DNA from: Comamonadaceae bacterium
GTDB taxonomy: Bacteria; Pseudomonadota; Gammaproteobacteria; Burkholderiales; Burkholderiaceae_C
Reading direction: 5' to 3'
Assembly (NCBI GenBank): GCA_947458305.1
Contig: CANGZO010000008.1
Coordinates: 1-25,529 of the forward strand
Length of the DNA: 25,529 bases
The stretch's first letter is position 1; every line of letters begins with the position of its first letter. The translations under genes and the position numbers were made by a program. Of this stretch, positions 8,059-14,498 are shown piece by piece. The notes under the pieces were generated by a model, which was not told the origin of the DNA, did no database searches, and worked only from the letters and a program-made list of their open reading frames with translations.

Positions 8059-8940
8059 TCAGGCCAAGGTGGCTTGCGCTTGCATGGTGAGCCAGCCTTC
8101 ATGGTCACACGACCACAGCTCAACCGTTTTGCCATCGGCAGACGGCCGACCGTTCAGACGGAAGGGGTGCAGGTCAAAGGTGGGGCGCACGGCACGGAAA
8201 TGGAAGGAGGCCAGGCGCGCACCGGGCACTTGCCTGCGCACCAGGTCCACCAGCAAGGTGGCAATGAGCGGGCCGTGCACGATCAGGCCGGGGTAGCCTT
8301 CCTCTTGCGTGACGTAGCTGCGGTCGTAGTGGATGCGGTGCCCGTTGAAGGTGAGCGCCGAATAGCGAAACAGCGACACCGGATCGGGCACAAACTCGCG
8401 CTGCCAAGGCGCACCGGTCTCGGCCGCAGTGGGTGGCACTTCGGGCGCACCGGGCACCGCCGCTGCGCGGTAAACGATGTCGTGCGTTTCCGTCAGGCAC
8501 AGGCCCTGGGCGTTGCTGAAAGCGTGCTCGACTTGGACAAACAACAGGTCGCCCGTGCGGCCGGACTTGTGTTTGACCGAGGCGATGTGCGAATGCTTTT
8601 GCGCAGTATCGCCCACGCGCAGTGGGTTGTTGGTTTGCCACTGCAAGCGGCCGCCAGCCCACATGCGCCGGGGCAAGGGCACGGGCGGCAAAAAGCCACC
8701 GCGCAAAGGGTGGCCGTCAGGCCCGATCTGGCTTTGCGGGGCCTGCGGTAAAAAGTACAGCCAATGCCACAGCGGCGGCACTTCACTGCCCGCGGCTTGG
8801 CGGGCGTCATCGCGGTCGAGCAAGGCACTTTGACCACGCAGCGGGGCGGCCACGATCTCATCTGCGAGTGTTTCGCTGCGGCCTTCCCAGCTGCGCAGGT
8901 GCGCGACTTGGGTCGCGTCTAAGGTGGTGGGTGTGTTCAT
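8059..8940 (-). CDS. Hotdog-fold (MaoC/FAS1-like) acyl-CoA hydratase, candidate itaconyl-CoA or mesaconyl-C4-CoA hydratase
   Basis: 293 residues with an N-terminal FAS1-like dehydratase half and a C-terminal MaoC-like half. The C-terminal half carries the hydratase signature SALTFNGHRIHYDRSYV (about 195-210), then EGYPGLIVHGPL. This two-domain layout is that of mesaconyl-C4-CoA/3-methylfumaryl-CoA hydratase and of the MaoC-like itaconyl-CoA hydratase Ich. I start at the ATG at 8940; the open frame continues to 9123, but those residues would overlap the divergent promoter region and the dapD start. It is the first gene of the minus-strand catabolic operon and diverges from dapD over 173 bp. 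The likely role is hydration of itaconyl-CoA to citramalyl-CoA, inferred from the neighbouring transferase and lyase. A mesaconyl- or methylfumaryl-CoA hydratase is the main alternative. Confidence 0.85.
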   Translation of the reverse strand: MNTPTTLDATQVAHLRSWEGRSETLADEIVAAPLRGQSALLDRDDARQAAGSEVPPLWHWLYFLPQAPQSQIGPDGHPLRGGFLPPVPLPRRMWAGGRLQWQTNNPLRVGDTAQKHSHIASVKHKSGRTGDLLFVQVEHAFSNAQGLCLTETHDIVYRAAAVPGAPEVPPTAAETGAPWQREFVPDPVSLFRYSALTFNGHRIHYDRSYVTQEEGYPGLIVHGPLIATLLVDLVRRQVPGARLASFHFRAVRPTFDLHPFRLNGRPSADGKTVELWSCDHEGWLTMQAQATLA

Positions 8941-9113
8941 GGGGTCGATCTTCGCCGAGTCGGGGCCAAGGGGCCGTCTGTCTTTGCAGAAGAGGGGGTT
9001 TGTGCTGAGCAAAGGGGGCAATGCCCCCATGCAATGGGCTTGGTCAGGGCCTGTGTAATGGACACCATCCACGATAATCCATGCTTTTGAATATTCGCTA
9101 CGGAGAAAACCCC
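8941..9113. promoter_or_regulatory. Divergent intergenic region with a G/C palindrome
   Basis: This 173-bp gap separates the divergent hydratase operon and dapD, so it should hold promoters for both. A 15-base palindrome, GGGGGCA-A-TGCCCCC, lies at 9014-9028 and could be an operator. A GATAAT that could serve as a -10 box for dapD is at 9073-9078, but I see no matching -35 box. A GGAGA ribosome binding site (9102-9106) sits eight bases before the dapD ATG. Confidence 0.45.
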
Positions 9114-10091
9114 ATGAGCACACTCCTCACCACCGGCGCACGCGCCACGGGCCTGGCCACCATCGCCGCCGACGGCACTGTGCTGGACACCTGGTTCCCG
9201 GCCCCCGAATTGGCGGCCGACGTGGCCGCCAGCGGCAGCACCCGCCTGACCCAGGCCGAGGCCGTCGCCGCATTGGGCGCTGACGTGGCCCAGGCCCTGG
9301 TGGCCTGCAGCGTGCGCAACGCCACCGTGGTGGCCGTGCGCACTGAAATCAAATCGTTGGCCGACGCGCCTGCCGACACACACGACGCCTACCTGCGCTT
9401 GCACCTGCTGAGCCACCGCCTGGTGTTGCCGCACGGTGCCAACGTGACCGGCATCTTTGGCCTGCTGCCCAACGTGGCTTGGACCAACTTTGGCCCCTGC
9501 GCGCTGGCCGATGTGCCTGCCGCCCGCCTGAAGGCTCGTGGCACAGGCCGCGTGCTGGAGATCAAGGGCCTGGACAAATTCCCACAAATGACCGACTACG
9601 TGATCCCATCGGGCGTGCGCATTGCCAACGCCGACCGTGTGCGCTTGGGCGCGCACCTGGCCAGCGGCACCACCGTCATGCACGAAGGTTTTTGCAACTT
9701 CAACGCCGGCACTCTGGGCGCGAGCATGGTCGAAGGCCGCATCAGCGCAGGCGTGGTGGTCGATGACGCCAGCGACATCGGCGGCGGCGCGTCCATCATG
9801 GGCACGCTGTCGGGCGGTGGCAAAGAGGTCATCAAGGTCGGCAAGCGCTGCTTACTTGGCGCCAACGCTGGCATCGGCATCTCGCTGGGTGACGACTGCA
9901 TCGTCGAAGCCGGCTGCTACATCACTGGCGGCAGCCGCGTGCAGATGCCCGACGGCTCGGTCATGAAAGCCAAAGAACTGTCCGGCAAAAACGGCATCCT
10001 GTTCCGCCGCGACTCACAGTCGGGCGCCTTGCACGCGATTCCGCGCAACAAGAGTTGGGGCGAGTTGAACGCTGAGTTGCACAAGAACTGA
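9114..10091 (+). CDS. dapD: 2,3,4,5-tetrahydropyridine-2,6-dicarboxylate N-succinyltransferase (DapD, long type)
   Basis: Succinylates tetrahydrodipicolinate in the succinylase branch of lysine and meso-diaminopimelate synthesis. The 325-residue protein has a separate N-terminal domain and a C-terminal left-handed beta-helix of hexapeptide repeats (about 165-275). It carries the stretch GANVTGIFGLLPNVAWTNFG and MHEGFCNFNAGT with the conserved glutamate (residue 191). These are marks of the Pseudomonas/actinobacterial DapD type rather than the shorter (about 274 residue) E. coli type. The ATG at 9114 has GGAGA at good spacing; the open frame starts upstream at 9081, but that start lacks a ribosome binding site. 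It is alone on the plus strand, diverges from the hydratase operon and is followed by a terminator hairpin. Confidence 0.92.
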   Translation: MSTLLTTGARATGLATIAADGTVLDTWFPAPELAADVAASGSTRLTQAEAVAALGADVAQALVACSVRNATVVAVRTEIKSLADAPADTHDAYLRLHLLSHRLVLPHGANVTGIFGLLPNVAWTNFGPCALADVPAARLKARGTGRVLEIKGLDKFPQMTDYVIPSGVRIANADRVRLGAHLASGTTVMHEGFCNFNAGTLGASMVEGRISAGVVVDDASDIGGGASIMGTLSGGGKEVIKVGKRCLLGANAGIGISLGDDCIVEAGCYITGGSRVQMPDGSVMKAKELSGKNGILFRRDSQSGALHAIPRNKSWGELNAELHKN

Positions 10092-10116
10092 TTTCAGGTT
10101 CTGCTCAGAATAAACG

Positions 10117-10145
10117 GCGTGCACGCGAAAGCGGCACGCAGTTTT
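10117..10145. terminator. Intrinsic terminator between convergent dapD and the DUF4143 ATPase gene
   Basis: Hairpin GCGTGC-a-CGC-gaaa-GCG-GCACGC (10117-10139): nine pairs with one bulged A and a GAAA tetraloop, followed by AGTTTT. It lies 26 bp after the dapD stop and 10 bp beyond the stop of the convergent ATPase gene. In the minus direction it is followed by GTTTATT, so it may work both ways. Confidence 0.8.
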
Positions 10146-10148
10146 CAT

Positions 10149-11279
10149 TCAAGCGGCGAGTCCAGACAAGTATTGCGCCGCCACTGCGATTTGAATGTCG
10201 CCGAGCGTGTAGCTGTGTCGGGCATTGCGCACCACCTGCACGGCCTGCACCGGCGCTTTTTCCAAAGCAAAGCGTTGCAATGCGCGGTGCGGTTTTTCGT
10301 CGGATAACTTGCATTCGACCAGCTGCGTGAGCTGGTTTTTTTCGCTCAAGGCGAAGTCCACCTCGGCGCCGTCTTTGGTGCGGATGTAGTGCAGTCCAGC
10401 CTCTTTGCCCTGCACGTCGTGCTGCCATTGCACATGCTTGAGCAAGGCGGTGGCCACCAGGTTTTCAAAGCGCAGGCCCTCGTCGCCTTCGACCAGGCCC
10501 GTGTCGTAAAAGTAGACCTTAGGCGTTTGCAGCGTGGCGCGGGCGATGTTGTCGTGGAAGGGGCGCACCACAAACACGATGTAGAGCGCTTCCAGAATGT
10601 CCAGGTATTTCTTGAGCGTGACTGGCGACACGGCCAAGTCGCGCGCCATACTGGCCAGCGACAGGGGCGAACCCACACGCGAACGCAGCATTTGAGCAAA
10701 CAGACGGATAGCGTTGACCTCCTGAATGCGCGAGAACTCCAGCACGTCGTTGCGCACCAAGCCATCAAAATACTGCCTGCGCCAGCGCTCGGCCTGTTCA
10801 TGATCAGGCGCCAGGCAGGGCTCGGGAAAGCCGCCGCGCTCCAGCAAATGGGTCAGCGCATCGTCGGGTGTAGCCCCGGTTTGTTCACACCATTCGCGCA
10901 CCGAGAGTGGGTGCAAGCGCAAACCAAAAAAGCGACCCGCCAACGATTCGCCACTTTGCCTGAAGGTGTCCATTCGGGCGCTGCCTGTGACCAGCAGTTG
11001 CTGGTTAGCGGGTTTGCCGTCGACCACGCCTTTGAGCCAGGCTTTCCAGTCGGACATTTTGTGGATTTCATCGAGTACCAACAAAGGCGCTTGGGGGCTC
11101 CAGCGCTGGTGGATGATCAGTGCACGGTCGGCGGGAACGTCGTAATTGAAGTACTGACCGCCTTGCTGTGCGATCAATTGGCGGCTGAGCGTGGTTTTGC
11201 CCACTTGGCGAGGGCCTGTGAGGAACACCATTTTGTGGGCCAGATCAGCCTGTACACGGTCGTCAAGGTAGCGTTTCAT
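10149..11279 (-). CDS. AAA ATPase with DUF4143 domain
   Basis: 376 residues. The N-terminal P-loop ATPase has Walker A GPRQVGKTT (22-30), Walker B LLVLDE (66-71) and a sensor segment LLVTGSAR (about 96). The C-terminal DUF4143 part has the PD-(D/E)XK-like pattern KDGAEVDF...LVECKLS. Members are common, scattered and mostly of unknown function; a nucleic-acid role is suspected from the nuclease-like fold, but no activity can be claimed. The start is taken at the ATG at 11279, which matches the usual MKRYL beginning; an in-frame ATG at 11288 is possible. The gene is monocistronic and faces dapD across a shared terminator. Its upstream region is AT-rich and holds repeated GCGACTTTT motifs, unlike the surrounding DNA, which suggests transfer or a dedicated regulator. 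Confidence 0.88.
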   Translation of the reverse strand: MKRYLDDRVQADLAHKMVFLTGPRQVGKTTLSRQLIAQQGGQYFNYDVPADRALIIHQRWSPQAPLLVLDEIHKMSDWKAWLKGVVDGKPANQQLLVTGSARMDTFRQSGESLAGRFFGLRLHPLSVREWCEQTGATPDDALTHLLERGGFPEPCLAPDHEQAERWRRQYFDGLVRNDVLEFSRIQEVNAIRLFAQMLRSRVGSPLSLASMARDLAVSPVTLKKYLDILEALYIVFVVRPFHDNIARATLQTPKVYFYDTGLVEGDEGLRFENLVATALLKHVQWQHDVQGKEAGLHYIRTKDGAEVDFALSEKNQLTQLVECKLSDEKPHRALQRFALEKAPVQAVQVVRNARHSYTLGDIQIAVAAQYLSGLAA

Positions 11280-11291
11280 AGCCGCCATTTT

Positions 11292-11357
11292 GCGACTTTT
11301 TTAAAGCACTTTGAAAATTAGTCGCGACTTTTTTTGATTTTGCTGAATAAAAGTCGC
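11292..11357. promoter_or_regulatory. AT-rich region with three GCGACTTTT-type motifs upstream of the ATPase gene
   Basis: GCGACTTTT occurs at 11292-11300, again at 11324-11332 as half of the palindrome AGTCGCGACT (11320-11329), and in inverted orientation as AAAAGTCGC at 11349-11357. Together with T/A runs this makes an island of low GC just upstream of the ATPase start. It may hold the promoter and an operator. No protein is known to me that binds this motif. Confidence 0.45.
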
Positions 11358-11410
11358 TAAAAAGCCTCTGATGTAGCCCAACGAGGCCTTGGTGGTGGGC
11401 GCGCAACCAT

Positions 11411-11435
11411 TCGCCCACAGGGGTGAGATCCTACA
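11411..11435. repeat. Single REP-like element, partly degenerate
   Basis: A 25-bp unit matching the REP-like family seen at 5524-5614: it begins TCGCCCACAGGGGTG and ends CCTACA. The second arm of the small palindrome is altered (GTGAGA instead of GTGGGC), so the stem is weakened. The flanking AAAAAT is shared with the copy at 5591-5614. Confidence 0.75.
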
Positions 11436-11460
11436 AAAATACGTCTGCCTGAAACAGACG
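11435..11460 (-). terminator. Probable intrinsic terminator of the acetoacetyl-CoA synthetase gene
   Basis: On the minus strand, CGTCTG-tttcagg-CAGACG (11460 to 11442) forms a perfect six-pair stem with a seven-base loop, followed by TATTTTTG. It lies about 93 bp after the stop codon, beyond another hairpin and next to a REP-like copy. Confidence 0.6.
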
Positions 11461-11523
11461 CGACATCGCTTTGAGCCAGGCCGCTGGGGTGCGTTATCGT
11501 CAAAGCACAGCGCCCCTGTTCGC

Positions 11524-11551
11524 GCCAGCGTCTGGCGCCATTGAGCGCCAG
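11524..11551. other. Hairpin directly after the acetoacetyl-CoA synthetase stop codon
   Basis: CTGGCGC-cattga-GCGCCAG (11532-11551) is a perfect seven-pair stem beginning one base beyond the stop codon. A competing stem GCCAG-cgt-CTGGC (11524-11536) shares one arm. There is no T-run on the minus side, so it is not a classical terminator; it may protect the 3' end of the mRNA. Confidence 0.5.
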
Positions 11552-11552
11552 C

Positions 11553-13649
11553 TCAGGTTTTAGCCAAATGCCGCTTGGCCAGATCCACATACCAATCCAG
11601 ACACCCCGGGTTGGCCATGGCGTCTTTGTTGACCACCTTTTCGAGGGGCTGACCGAGCATGAGTTTCTTGATCGGCAGCTCCTGCTTTTTGCCCGACAGG
11701 GTACGTGGGATCTCGGCGACCTGAAAGATGTCGTTCGGGATGAAGCGCGGGCTGAGCGCCACCTTGATGGCGTTGTTGAGCTTGGCCTTGAGCGCGTCGT
11801 CCAGCGCCGTGCCCGGGCGCAGCACCACAAAGAGCGGCATGTAGCTTTCCTTGCCCAGGTATTCCAGGTCCACCACCATCGAGTCCATGACTTCGGGCAA
11901 GGCCTCAACGGCGCTGTACAGCTCGCTGGTGCCCATGCGCAGACCATAGCGGTTGATGGTGGCGTCGCTGCGGCCAAAAATCACGCAGCCTTCGCCCTGG
12001 CCTTGCGCGTTGCCAATGCGCAGCCAGTCGCCATGCCGCCAGACGCCCCCCATGCTGGCCGGGCCGTCGCCGCCACCGGGCATGCGGCCGTGGCCTGCGG
12101 GGTACATCTCGAAATAGCTCGCCAGATAACGGGCGTTGTCCTTGTCGTTCCAGAAATACAGCGGCATGGACGGGATGGGCTGGGTACAGACCAGTTCGCC
12201 CACTTCGCCCAGCACGGGTTCGCCCGCCTCGTTCCAAGCCTCGACCGCGCAGCCGAGTTCTCGGCATTGCATGACGCCGGGCTCTTGCGGCAACTCGCGG
12301 TGGCCGCCCACAAAGGCGCCCGCAAAGTCGGTGCCACCCGAGATGTTGCACCACCAGATGTCAGTACCGATGGCCTTGAATTGATCGACGCCCCAGCTTT
12401 GGGTTTCGGGCGACAAGGGCGAACCCGTGGTGCCCAGGGCGCGCACCCGCGACAAATCACCACAGCGCGAAATGTCCACGCCGGCCTTTTGGCAGTTGGC
12501 AAAGAAAGCAGCGCCCGCACCAAAGAACGTGACCTTTTCTTCCGCCGCCATGCGCCACAAAATGCCCCAGTCCGGCTTGTCTTTGCTGCCGCCGGGGTTG
12601 CCGTCATAGATCACGCAAGTCACGCCATTGAGCAGGCCTGCCACCTGTGCGTTCCACATGACCCAGCCGGTGGAGCTGTACCAGTGAAAGCGCTCGCCCC
12701 AGCTGTTGGGGTGGTAACTGCAGCCGATGTCGTTGTGCAAGATCTTGTTGGCCAGCGCCACAATCACCGTGCCGCCGTGGCCGTGCACGATGGGCTTGGG
12801 CAAGCCGGTGGTGCCGCTTGAATAAACAATCCACAACGGATGGTCAAAGGCCAGCCACATGGGCTCAAAAGCCTGCACCTCGGCATCGTCACGCGCGGTA
12901 ATGACCGACATCTGCACGCTGGCACCCACATCACACTGGGCCAGGTCGAGCGTGCCCAAGTTTTCGTGAATGACCACGTGCTGCACGCTGGGCAAAGCAT
13001 CGCGCAACTCCTGCACCACACCCATGCGGTCAAAGTCACGCCCGCCGTAGCTCACACCGTCCACCGCGATCAGCACCTTGGGCTCAATCTGCTTAAAACG
13101 ATCCAGCACAGCGTTGGTGCCCATGTCGGGCGCGCAAATGCTCCACACGCCGCCAATACTGGCCGTGGCCAAAAACGCCACCATGGCCTCAGGGATGTTG
13201 GGCATGTAAGCCGCCACCCGGTCACCGGGCTTGATGCCTTGGGCTTGCAGGTGCAAGGCCATGGCGGCGACCTGGCGGCGCAACTCGGGCCAGGTCATTT
13301 CGCGGCGCAAGCCTTTTTCGTTGTGGCTGATGACCGCCAAAAATCCTGCGGCGTGCGCGGGTTGCACATGGCGCAGCACCTGGTGCGCGTAATTGGTCTG
13401 GGCCCCGGGAAACCACTTGGCACCGGGCATGACGTTGTTGGCCAACACCGCCGTGTGCGGCGTGGGCGACTGGAAGTCGAAGTAATCCCAGATGCTTTGC
13501 CAGAAGGCGTCCAGCTCGGTCACCGACCAGCGCCACAGGTCGTTGTAGGTGGCAAAGCTCAGGCCGCGTTCGTCGCGCAGCCAGTTTTGGTAAAGCCGGA
13601 CCTGGGGCAGGTAGGGGGCCAAATCAGAGGATTTTGTCGCGGTGTTCAT
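11553..13649 (-). CDS. Acetoacetate--CoA ligase (acetoacetyl-CoA synthetase)
   Basis: Cytosolic adenylate-forming enzyme that activates acetoacetate to acetoacetyl-CoA with ATP, used in ketone body and polyhydroxybutyrate metabolism. The 698 residues include the ANL-superfamily P-loop YSSGTTGLPKP (about 276-286), the hinge region FGRSDATINRYGLRMGTSE and the C-terminal LSGKKQELPIKK with the catalytic lysine. The N-terminal part (LYQNWLRDERGLSFATYNDL, WFPGAQTNYA) is the acetyl-/acetoacetyl-CoA synthetase extension, and the length and overall motifs fit acetoacetyl-CoA ligase better than acetyl-CoA synthetase. The start is uncertain: ATG at 13649 (used here) or 13673; neither has a good ribosome binding site. 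It follows the adenosyltransferase gene by 84 bp, with a long dyad in the gap. Confidence 0.92.
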   Translation of the reverse strand: MNTATKSSDLAPYLPQVRLYQNWLRDERGLSFATYNDLWRWSVTELDAFWQSIWDYFDFQSPTPHTAVLANNVMPGAKWFPGAQTNYAHQVLRHVQPAHAAGFLAVISHNEKGLRREMTWPELRRQVAAMALHLQAQGIKPGDRVAAYMPNIPEAMVAFLATASIGGVWSICAPDMGTNAVLDRFKQIEPKVLIAVDGVSYGGRDFDRMGVVQELRDALPSVQHVVIHENLGTLDLAQCDVGASVQMSVITARDDAEVQAFEPMWLAFDHPLWIVYSSGTTGLPKPIVHGHGGTVIVALANKILHNDIGCSYHPNSWGERFHWYSSTGWVMWNAQVAGLLNGVTCVIYDGNPGGSKDKPDWGILWRMAAEEKVTFFGAGAAFFANCQKAGVDISRCGDLSRVRALGTTGSPLSPETQSWGVDQFKAIGTDIWWCNISGGTDFAGAFVGGHRELPQEPGVMQCRELGCAVEAWNEAGEPVLGEVGELVCTQPIPSMPLYFWNDKDNARYLASYFEMYPAGHGRMPGGGDGPASMGGVWRHGDWLRIGNAQGQGEGCVIFGRSDATINRYGLRMGTSELYSAVEALPEVMDSMVVDLEYLGKESYMPLFVVLRPGTALDDALKAKLNNAIKVALSPRFIPNDIFQVAEIPRTLSGKKQELPIKKLMLGQPLEKVVNKDAMANPGCLDWYVDLAKRHLAKT

Positions 13650-13679
13650 GCGTTGCAGCGTATCAGCGGCCATGCCCCG

Positions 13680-13721
13680 CTGTCACGCGCATCAACCCTG
13701 AAACATGCGCCTAGGTGACAG
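13680..13721. promoter_or_regulatory. Long interrupted dyad upstream of the acetoacetyl-CoA synthetase gene
   Basis: CTGTCAC (13680-13686) pairs with GTGACAG (13715-13721), and GCGCAT (13687-13692) with ATGCGC (13705-13710). That gives 13 pairs with a 12-base loop and a 4-base CTAG bulge. It fills most of the gap between the adenosyltransferase stop and the ligase start. There is no T-run after it on the minus strand, so an operator or an RNA structure in the 5' leader is more likely than a terminator. Confidence 0.55.
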
Positions 13722-13733
13722 CCCCCCGAACCT

Positions 13734-14300
13734 TCAGGCTGCCGGGTCTTTTTGCATGCGTGCACTCTTCCAGTACACGTCATCGCCGCCATTCATGCGG
13801 TTGAGCACACGGGCCAGCACAAACATCAGGTCGGACAAGCGGTTGAGGTATTGGCGCGGGGTCTCGTTGATGGCCTCTTCGTTGCCCAAGGCCACGCAAG
13901 CGCGTTCGGCCCGCCGCGCCACGGTGCGGCAGACATGCGCTTGCGACGCGCCGCGTGTGCCTGCGGGCAAGATGAACTCTTCGAGCTTGGGCAGCTGGGC
14001 GTTGTATGTTTCAAGAGCCGCGTCCAGGGCCGCCACGGCCTCAACCTTCAGCAACTCAAAGCCAGGAATGGACAACTCGCCGCCCAGGTTGAACAACTGG
14101 TGCTGCACCTCCACCAGCACTTCGCGCACGTCGGCGGGCATGTCTTCGCAGAGCAGCAGGCCGATGTGCGAGTTCAGCTCGTCCACCTCGCCCATGGCGT
14201 GCACGCGCAAGCTGTTTTTGGACACGCGCTGGTTATTGCCCAGACCGGTGGTGCCGTTGTCCCCGGTGCGGGTGGCGATTTGTGTGAGTCGGTTGCCCAT
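13734..14300 (-). CDS. Cob(I)alamin adenosyltransferase, PduO type
   Basis: Transfers the adenosyl group of ATP to cob(I)alamin to make coenzyme B12, used for example by methylmalonyl-CoA mutase. The 188 residues show the PduO-type ATP-binding N-terminus TRTGDNGTTGL (10-20), the GEVDELNSHIG segment, LPAGT and the conserved RTVARRAER helix (about 125-133). The length is normal. The ATG at 14300 follows an AGAGAG-rich leader. It is divergent from the FAD oxidase gene (198 bp gap) and 84 bp upstream of the acetoacetyl-CoA synthetase gene. No other cobalamin gene is nearby, so it may serve salvage or a mutase encoded elsewhere. Confidence 0.93.
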   Translation of the reverse strand: MGNRLTQIATRTGDNGTTGLGNNQRVSKNSLRVHAMGEVDELNSHIGLLLCEDMPADVREVLVEVQHQLFNLGGELSIPGFELLKVEAVAALDAALETYNAQLPKLEEFILPAGTRGASQAHVCRTVARRAERACVALGNEEAINETPRQYLNRLSDLMFVLARVLNRMNGGDDVYWKSARMQKDPAA

Positions 14301-14347
14301 GTTGTGGCTCTCTTTTTTGTTCGCTCAAGTGTGCAGGATCAGGAAAA

Positions 14348-14372
14348 TCGCCCACAGGGGTGGGCGCCTACA
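14348..14372. repeat. Single REP-like element
   Basis: A 25-bp copy of the element at 5524-5614, beginning TCGCCCACAGGGGTGGGC and ending CCTACA. The palindrome is intact and slightly extended (CGCCCAC/GTGGGCG). It sits in the divergent gap between the adenosyltransferase and FAD oxidase genes. Confidence 0.8.
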
Positions 14373-14498
14373 AAGAGCTTCGATTGTCGGCCAACTGGCT
14401 GCAACTTGTCTGACAGTGGACAGCAAGGCCATTGTTTGCGGCGTAAACTGCGTTTTCGAATGTCTGGCGGGTTTGACCTGCCACCACTGGAGACACCC

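Noticed and set aside
6113..8296. A 727-residue plus-strand open frame
   Set aside because: It runs antisense to the CoA-transferase, the acyl-CoA dehydrogenase and the hydratase. The residues are rich in Gly/Arg/His/Val/Gln without domain motifs, typical of a GC-rich shadow frame.
8941..9123. Extension of the hydratase gene upstream of 8940
   Set aside because: The extra 61 residues have no family similarity that I recognise, overlap the dapD start and would consume the divergent promoter region.
13752..14498. Long in-frame N-terminal extension of the FAD oxidase open frame on the plus strand
   Set aside because: It lies antisense to the clear adenosyltransferase gene and reads as low-complexity His/Gln/Ala sequence. 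The ATG at 14499 has a good ribosome binding site and fits the family N-terminus.
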